A stretch of DNA of 64,000 bases from Odiellus spinosus (lineage: Eukaryota > Arthropoda > Arachnida > Opiliones > Phalangiidae): NCBI GenBank assembly GCA_963920705.1, contig OY987239.1, forward strand, positions 12,945,004 through 13,009,003, written 5' to 3'. The notes under the pieces were generated by a model, which ran no database searches, was not told where the DNA came from, and saw only the letters and a program-made list of their open reading frames with translations. Both the position numbers and the translations under genes were made by a program. Positions 56,003 to 64,000 of this stretch are shown piece after piece (position 1 is the first letter of the stretch; each line of letters opens with the position of its first letter).

Positions 56003-57057
56003 TATTTAAGTTGTTTGTTTTTGAAGTAAGGATGCGTAAAGATGTACCCATATGTATTGAAATTGAATCTGATTGGATGAACAGTTTAGATTGATTTGAT
56101 AGGGTGCTAGGTTTATAGCTGCTCCCGCTTTGAATAAAATCAGAAAAAGGCCTTGAACCTTTTACATCTGATGGATCGGATGTGTTTGCTCTTGGTCCAT
56201 CTAAAATTCTCCTCCGCTCCTCTGGAGTTTGAAAAGGATTGTTTTGGGAATTTGGTAGCTAGGCCTAAAGGGGTGGCTCTTTATTTTACCTGTACTGAGA
56301 TATAGGTGGTCCTTTTTTAAAGGGAAACGGAAATTAAACGTTATTTTTTCTAATAATCAAAATATCTGTCTGTTGGTTGGAGAACACTTAACTTTAAACG
56401 CGATTGTTATTAAAATAATTTATTTATTGATATCGAAATTACAAAATATTCAATTTATTTAAAGGAGAAATTATGGCCAAAAATGGAATAGTTTTTTTTA
56501 ATTTATTTTAGCTCGAATTACCCTAATTAATTAGATGAAATAAGCAATAATACAGTTATTACAATCTATTGTTATTGAGTTACATTCTCCCTTTGATGAT
56601 TAATTTGCAGTAAAATTCATAATTCAAGTTTTTCTAAAAATATTATATTTAAATTTAATTAATTTGAATGAACTTTAAGAACACTTTTGTTTCGTCTTGT
56701 AATCTTCGTAGCTTCTTCATTCAATGGGTTTTTGTACGTTGGGGGATTAACGGATTAAGCTAAAGAAATGGGAAACTAAGCTATAGAGTGGTTATTAAAA
56801 TCTGAACGCTTCAAATCGAGATTAAGGTTTAGATTATGAATATTATCACAAGGAGATAATGAGTTCTAAGAATGACATTGTCCATTTCAAATAAACTTAG
56901 TAAAGGGACTCCAAAAATGAATTCCCTTTAAGCAAATAATTTATTTATGACAAAATTATCTCTTCAATTGTCTCGAAAAACTTTGAACTTTGAACTTTAC
57001 AAAAGCCGGCTTTATCGAGAAATGAAAAAATTCAGTTTGTTTTAACCGGTTAAAACG
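56003..57057. other. Gene-free, AT-rich
   Basis: Nothing recognised other than simple AT-rich sequence. Confidence 0.5.
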
Positions 57058-57525
57058 ATTTGGGTCCACTTGATCGACTCCCAAATGATCGACAAGAGGT
57101 CCACTTGATCGACACCCAAATGATCGACTCACAATTGATCGACTCCCAAATGATCGACAAAAGGTCCACTTGATCGACTCCCAAATGATCGACAAAGGGT
57201 CCACTTGATCGACTCCCAAACGATCGACAAAGGGATCAAATGATTGATGCCTAATCCCAAATTACCGACAACAAAGGGTGCATTTGATCGTTTCCCAATT
57301 GGTCAACTTCGTAATAACGATTATAAATAGATTAACCAACCTAACCTAACCCAAACCTAACCTAACCTAACCTATACTCGTTACTCGCTAAAAAACTGGG
57401 CTGTCGATCAATTGGAATGGCTTGTCGATCAAATGGGAGTCGATCAAATGGGAGTCGATCAAACGGTAGTCGATCAAACGGACTCCTTGTCGATCAATTG
57501 GAAGTCGAGCAAATGAACCTAAGCC
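57058..57525. mobile_element. Second copy of the GATCGAC / (CCTAA)n element
   Basis: 468 bp with the same ends (ATTTGGGTCC...CCTAAGCC). Flanks GTTAAAACG and GTTAAGACC (7 of 9 identical). Internal GATCGAC repeat number differs from copy 1. Confidence 0.85.
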
Positions 57526-58279
57526 GTTAAGACCAGACCTGGATAATTATATATTTTAATGATTATGTTTTGATAGAAGTCAGTGTCTCACTTATTAATA
57601 TTATTATAAACTTATGGTACAATGTTACTTACTATATTTGAGATTGAAATGGTCATTTCTCTCTTGGCTGAAGATTTTGTCTTTGTCTTGATGTAAAGTT
57701 AATGAATCTCCCGTCTTTTGGATTTATTTAGGAGAATATCCAAAGGAAGATTATTTATTATTGAACACTTGATGTTCAAAAATGAATTCTCTTCCATGAT
57801 TATTAATTTACGTTTTATCAAAAGTCTATGACTTTATACCATAAAAGTAAACAACACCCCGTAGCTTAATTATTATTAATAATAATTATAATTAAATCTT
57901 AACGGAAGAATATTAAAAATCTGAATTTCAAACAATTTATTTTAAAATAAATTACTATATCTTAGGTTTAATTTTTCCGGTTTGTTAGGCGACCTTGAAA
58001 ATAATTTTAATTTTGCTCTACATTCAAAAAATACTGTTTTATTTCGAAGAACTTTATGTTGTAACAAAAAACCGCTATAAAATCTTCAAAAAGAGTTCTT
58101 TCTTGGAGGAATAAGGCAGATGAATCAAAGACCATTGATAATTTTCAAAAAAAAAGTTCAAAATGCAAATTTTTGATTTCAAATTGAGAGATAATTTGCC
58201 ACAAAATGTTAATTGTTTGCTCAAAAATTAATTAGAATACCAGTTTTATAGCATTTAATGTGAACGTACCTTAAGTACG

Positions 58280-58700
58280 GACACTGTCCAACAAATATCT
58301 CATAACTTTGCTATTTGAGAGGGAATCACTGGACACTTGTACAATATTAAAAATTAATAACTGGTACAGAGAAATCTAGAAATACACTGAACACTTGTCC
58401 AATATTAAAAATTATTTACAAGCTGGTACAGGAAATTCTAAAAATGCACTGGACACTTGTCCAATATTAAAAATTATTTACAAGCTGGTACAGGAAATTC
58501 TAAAAATGCACTGGACACTTGTCCAATATTAGAAATTAATTACAAACTGGTAGAGGAAATTCTAAAAATGCACTGGACACTTGTCCAATATTAGAAATTA
58601 ATTACAAACTAGTACAAGGAGTTATAGAAATGCCTGATAATTTATTAAAAATGTTCAATAACTTTTAATTTGTGGACAATTGTCCAAAAATAATGAATGA
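58280..58700. repeat. 62-bp tandem repeat with GGACACTTGTCCAATATT
   Basis: Units at 58447, 58509 and 58571 (period 62) plus diverged neighbours. Bounded by GTACGGACACTGTCC and GGACAATTGTCC, so possibly an expanded relative of the hAT-type MITEs at 39986 and 42038. Confidence 0.8.
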
Positions 58701-59269
58701 AACTTTAGTCCCTAACTATCATATTCCTCCAAGCTTTATTTCCAACCCATTTTCCGTTTTAATATTGTAATAAAAAAATTCGGTAATATTTGGGCTGGTC
58801 CTAAAATCCTTTGGAGTGCGTCGAATCACCCGAAGTATTCACTAACTAAAACTAACATCATTCTATTATTATTAATTTATTATATTTGGATAGTTACTGA
58901 TAGCGCTAGGTTTGGGTCTTCATGCAATCTTAACTTTATGCTAACTGTAAAAAGTAGGCGGGCCATATCGCGTGCTTTGAAACCTCTCGTGTGGTTAGTT
59001 TAAGCGATTCCTAGAAAAACTGACCAGTCAAACCTATAGATTCAAGGAAACGTGAATATCAATGTATGGCTAAAGCTTAATAAAAACAAACTCATAGTTC
59101 AGTAGCCAATCACGAGTTTGAAGCCAATTAAAAATTCACACGCGCGAGGCGTTTTTCTCTATTAATTGGCCAAAATCGTTCGCGCGATAATATGTTTGGG
59201 TGTACCGATAAATGACGAATTCATTCAATTCTTCACGAAATCGTTTGAAGCGGTTAAAGGGCTGTAATA

Positions 59270-59905
59270 AGAGTTATAAGCATCCCTAGTACCGCTCGCT
59301 AAGATTAATTTAAATATATTTATAATCTACAGTCAATGTTAGGCCTAAAAAGAGTTATTTTTGATAAAATTATTATTAAAATAAAATTGTGGTAACTAAC
59401 CCTTTAAAGTTTATGTCAAGATGAATATTCAATATTAAATACTCTATTACAAACACGTTGCTAAACCTCTTCCCCCTAGTTTATCTTCATTGAACTTTCG
59501 ACATGAGATATGGGTTTTGTAACTCGATTAGATACGTATAGATGGCGCCTATGTCTCCATAAAATTCATTTTTCGCTTCATTTTTAAGAAATGTAATTTT
59601 TTTTTCAAGAATTTCGAAATCTATGGAGGGAGACATGGGTTTTGTAACTCATTTAGATACTTATAGATGGCGACTACGTCTCCATAAAATTCCATTTTCG
59701 CTTCAATTTTTCGAAACGTGATTTTTTTCAAGAATTTCAGACTCTATGCCAATATAAAATATTATTTTTAAATACAACAAATTTAAAATTAATAATAATA
59801 TTAAAATTATTTACGATAATGCTACTACATTGTTTAGAAAGCTTTCGGACACAAAAATTTTTAATTTAAATTAAAATTAAAATTAATAGAACAAAATATG
59901 TGAAA
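59270..59905. repeat. Dispersed repeat, about 640 bp, copy 1
   Basis: Shares long blocks with 61925-62560, such as TTATAATCTACAGT, ATAGATGGCG(C/A)CTA and CGATAATGCTACTACATTGT. Direct orientation, about 2.65 kb apart. Confidence 0.85.
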
Positions 59906-59994
59906 TAATTATTTATTACGGTTGATAGTTAAATTTAGTTTAATGTTTAATTAAATTACATAATTACGTGATATTAGTATGGGTTTAAAGGACA

Positions 59995-60285
59995 TGGCAC
60001 ACTTTCTATGGACTTTGGCTTTCTACGGATTTGCTTTAAATTGAGATATATTATTAAGGTTAGTTAAAGGAGCAAAATTGTCCACGGGAACTTTTCCCTA
60101 GCTCCGAGGGATTGTCCAGCATCGATGGTTAAAGTTTGGACACTCGTAGTTGGGTCTAGGATTTTCCATACCATTTTTTGGTCACGAAACTAAAATCCTA
60201 ATTAAGCTTAATCTCTCAATTAAAAGTTGCCGAGTTGGTAAGGCGCTAGCTTGGTGATTGCGGAGACCCGAGTTCGATTCCCAGA
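59995..60285 (+). mobile_element. SINE-like element, second copy, tRNA-like 3' part
   Basis: Starts ATGGCACACTTTCTATGG like the copy at 46042 and ends in the tRNA-like block 60226-60285 with box A- and box B-like motifs. The second arm is absent, so it is not a foldback here. Confidence 0.75.
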
Positions 60286-60972
60286 AAAATTCAGGTTTCC
60301 TTTAGTCACGTAACTTCATATTATCATGGTCACTAGCTCGCCATGAAACTTTTCGTTATTTTTTCAGTCTTACTTTCATTTTGAAGCATGGTATGGTCCG
60401 ATGCTTTTTTTACATATACGCGTGTGCATAGGTGTTTTTTAGCTATGGGTTTGTTCGGAAATGGTTAGCTGCCCAACTAATAGATCACGTAAAATACATT
60501 TACATTCTTCCGAATCCGTGTGGGCCATTTCGTGCTGGCAACGACGCCTACAAATCGCATGCTCTGTAACTTCGCTTATCCCTCGCTTTATCGACCCTTA
60601 ACACGCTAGAGACGCGGATTTCTACGAATAAAATCTCTCATCGGAGAATAATAGCCAATGTAAACTATAATCCACATATCCTAATAAGTTGGACATACTC
60701 CTCTTTAGAAATCGTCTACAATGAAATCAAAATTATCGTGATATCAGTTAGATATATCGGGAAATGTTTGGGTGTAACGATAGCCGTGTTCACACTAGAG
60801 ACCTTGAAACCGGTTTGAACCGGTTTGGAAAGGTCAAATAATAAAATTTCGTGATCTCACGTGTAGATTTTTGATCAATGATCAAGAAATATAAGTAATT
60901 TATTGAATAGTCGATTTGATCAGCTTCAAAACGCACGAAATCACGTTCAGACGTAGATCCATGGGTTAAATC

Positions 60973-61134
60973 CGAGGGGTCAGACACTCTTGAATTTGCT
61001 GTACACCTGAGTTCACTGAGTTCAGCTTTGACAGTGCATTGAGTTCGAACTCTTACGAACTCTGAGTTCACCTTTGATAGTGCAAAGAGTTCAACAATTT
61101 TGTACACCTGAGTTCGCGAGTGTCTGCCCCCTCG
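60973..61134. mobile_element. MITE, 162 bp, with exact 8-bp TSD
   Basis: Ends CGAGGGG(T/G)CAGACACTC and complement. GTTAAATC flanks at 60965-60972 and 61135-61142. The interior repeats GAGTTC and GAACTC. The 8-bp duplication suggests hAT. Confidence 0.88.
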
Positions 61135-61924
61135 GTTAAATCACACCAACTTATTGGAACTTTCAATATTATATACTTATGCTATAAAAACATCGTTTTA
61201 TTTTCTAGGCAAACCTTTTTATTATTTTACAAAGAAACGTTTACTTTGTATTAGCCTTTTTTACACTCGATTTGTGAATATTCCCTTTTATATTTGCTGG
61301 ATTTCTTATAGCGCCTTTTTAAAATTCTTCTCTAACCTTTTTGCTTCAATGCTACGCTTTAAAGATTCCATTTATTGGTAAAGGGCTAGTAACACGTTCT
61401 TTAAAATTATCCAATTTTGGTTTTAAAAATATCTAACACCAGAAGGGCTTGGAAGTTATAAGTCTGTATGTAATAAGTGTAAATCTCTTTTTAACCTACA
61501 CCCTTTGGGACTTTGGGTTACGTTTACGAATGAATTTGTATCCATGGTAACGCAACTCATCCGTGATTGGCCATCTTTTAATTGGGGTGAGCTTATGATT
61601 TGCAATAACGATTTCACGGTTCAGATTAGATGATGATATAAATTCTGACTACGTCCCAACCTTGAAAAAAACGCAACATCTTCAGTAGAAACGGGTTCTT
61701 TTAACGGCTCTTTTTAACGAGGCTGGATAAAGTATAGAAAATCCTATACTTTGAACCAACTTTGAAATAAACATACATCTTCAATACAAACGGGAGCATT
61801 TTAACGCCTCTTTTATCCGTTTCCAAGATTATTTTATAGATAGGCCGATTTCCATCCACATTCGCTAATAGTTTACCTTGCTCTAACAATTATTAAATTA
61901 TCTATAATGAAAGCTACGCGCCTA

Positions 61925-62560
61925 ATACAGGTTACAAACATCCCTAGTACCGTCCGCTAAGACTAAATTAAATATATTTATAATCTACAGTAAAATTTAG
62001 GCCTAATAAGAGTTCATTTTGATATAATTTTTATTAAAAATATATTGAGGTAACTAACCCTTTAAAATATATGTCAAGACGAATAATCAATTAGAAATAC
62101 TCTATAGCAAACACGCCGATAAACCTATTTCCCCTACTTTAACTTCATTGAATTGTCTACATGGGAAATGGATTTTGTAATTCAATTAGATACTTATAGA
62201 TGGCGACTACGTCTCCATAAAATTTTATTTTCGCTTCAATTTTTTAACTTCGCTGAATTTTCTAGTTTTCTACGCGAGATTTGGATTTTGTAATTCAATT
62301 AGATTCTGATAGATGGCGACTACGTCTCCATAAAATTATATTTTCGCTTCATTTTTTCAAAATGTGATTTTCTTACAAGAATTTCAGACTCTATGCCAAT
62401 ATAAAATATTATTTTTAAATACAACAAATTTAAAATTAATAATAATATTAAAATTATTAACGATAATGCTACTACATTGTTTGCAAAGCTTTCGGACGCA
62501 AAAATTTTAAATTTAAATTAAAATTAATAGACCAAAATTAGTTAAATAATTTTCTATTAC
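61925..62560. repeat. Dispersed repeat, about 640 bp, copy 2
   Basis: Second copy of the segment at 59270. Both contain an internal duplication of the GATGGCGACTACGTCTCCAT block. Confidence 0.85.
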
Positions 62561-63719
62561 GGTTGATAGTTAATGAATGCCTAATTATTCGAAAATGATG
62601 GTTAATTAAATTTTGTACGAAAATTAACTTTAATTACATTTCATACTGGGTCAGTCTCACAAGTCAGTTAAACATAAATTTGTTTTTAAATTAAATCTGC
62701 AAAACATTTTAATCTTACAATCTTTGGTTATATAATTTATTAATCATCAAAAATATGTAGTGATGATAGTGATATCAGTACAAATCAGGCCAATTTACGT
62801 CATCACGCGTGTCAGGTTGATCTAAAAAGGGAGTGTAATTAAGCCATGAGATCATCAGAATGGATTAGGTTAGGATTAATATCATACCAGTTCCAATTTC
62901 GATTCAATTAATTATTGTTTTAATTATTATAAAAAAAGGGAAGCCTTTAAAGAATCAATTGAACAAAGGTTAAGTCTCACCTGAAACGAGTAATATGAAA
63001 GACACTAAATTAATCGGTTGCCAAATTAATCTCACGAGCTTGTGACGTCAGTTTTACTTGATATTTAAATACCCTCCTATTGGATAACTATATATATTGG
63101 CTTAACCAATCGTGAAAGATCTTATAATTTGTCTAAACATATCTAAATTATGAAATTTTGACATAATTTAACCAAATTAATTAAAAATTCAAATTCAACA
63201 AATTTAAAATATTATAAATTTTGGTCCAATTCAGGTTGAATTTGGTTTTGTTTTATTTTTTCAATTTGGTCTAATACCATTTTTGACCAAATGGTGTGGA
63301 AAAATCTGGTCATCATTGGATAAAATCGAAATCACGTGATACTATACCTTTAATTCTAATATATATATTATACTTGCACTTTAATAAAATGTCACACGTG
63401 ACTAGAATAGCCGATGCACTTATATTAACTCCTAAATGCAATATCTTTCGTAACGAGGGCCACCCAACGCTAGTCTCACTGCAACCGCAACCGCGACCCT
63501 GGGAGGGAAACTCCCCCCGACTACTCGCGACTCCTACATAAGATAGATTGAAATTTCAACTAACGCAAAGGTTAAATCCTCTTCAATGGCTAGGTTATGG
63601 CAGCTTCCCGCTTTTGTCTGTATTAATACAATGATGAAATAACAAAGTGTGCCATGCTTCTATCACTATGGTTTAAAGAATGGGTTTTCATGGAATTTTT
63701 CTGGACTGATTTTTACTGA
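62561..63719. other. Gene-free region
   Basis: AT-rich. One GC-richer stretch at 63400-63540 with a frame of 81 codons is unrecognised and probably not a gene. Confidence 0.4.
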
Positions 63720-64000
63720 TTTCATTTGTCAGGGAAAACAGGGAAAAGTCTGGGAATTTTTTTGAAAATGAACCAAAAAAGTCAGGGAATTTTAAGATAT
63801 TTTAAAAAGTCAGTGAAAAGTCAGGGAATTTTAAGATATTTTAAAAAGTCAGTGAAAAGTCAGGGAATTTAAAGATCTCTCAAGATTACCATGTTATTGA
63901 AAATATTTATTTTTAAGTAATATAAAATATAAAAGATTAAAAATTGGGTAGTATTAGCCTGTTTCGGTCAGGGAAAATCGTTGGAAAAGGTCAGGGAAAA
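63720..64000. repeat. GTCAGGGAA-type dispersed repeat at window end
   Basis: Homologous to 46320-46640 (AAGTCAGGGAATTTTAAGAT and GGTCAGGGAAAATC in the same order). Continues past the window. Confidence 0.85.

Noticed and set aside
56956-57219. 87-codon minus-strand frame with repeated DHLGVDQVDP-like words
   Set aside because: Translation of the GATCGAC repeats within the mobile element.
60226-60285. Functional tRNA gene
   Set aside because: Box-like motifs are present, but I could not pair an acceptor stem or a proper anticodon arm, and it repeats inside a dispersed element.

Overview
This is a eukaryotic, intron-rich, AT-rich genomic window from an invertebrate animal. All the recognisable genes are conserved animal genes with GT-AG introns in consistent phase. 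Short (CCTAA)n tracts inside two transposons resemble the arthropod-type TTAGG telomere repeat, but this is too weak to name a group. No bacterial, plasmid or viral features were seen. All gene identities come from reading spliced translations; no database search was possible.

Layout. 1-3668 (+): the 3' half of an N/E-type metallocarboxypeptidase, with its 5' exons outside the window. 4880-21012 (+): a complete 17-exon ZFR gene (three zinc fingers plus a DZF domain); most of its large introns are filled by a different tandem array each. 25308-22336 (-): a RASL12-type Ras-like GTPase with a 15-nt microexon in the P-loop. 25715-29033 (+): three copies of one promoter plus first exon; only the last feeds the intact NDUFS7 gene (29006-31232), and the other two are followed by orphan exons, one resembling a RecQ/BLM HRDC domain. 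33441-31468 (-): an intronless RMC1 gene, head-to-head (131 bp) with PGGT1B (33573-35731, +). 37251-50769 (-): three ABHD11-family alpha/beta hydrolase genes in tandem. The upstream one is the mitochondrial-type ABHD11, the middle one is an intact paralogue, and the third is broken by a Harbinger-like transposon in its last exon. MRPL1 (42370-43470, +) lies between copies. From about 50.8 kb to the end I recognise no gene, only dispersed repeats, MITEs, a nested insertion and satellites.

Several genes act in the mitochondrion (NDUFS7 in complex I, MRPL1 in the mitoribosome, ABHD11). RMC1 (Rab7 activation) and PGGT1B (prenylation of small GTPases such as Rho and Rap) share a probable bidirectional promoter. 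This co-location is probably fortuitous. The most unusual parts are the triplicated NDUFS7 promoter with captured exons, the ABHD11 cluster, the intron-specific satellite arrays (one with higher-order structure), and a set of unrelated MITEs with CAG...CTG ends and 7-bp target duplications.
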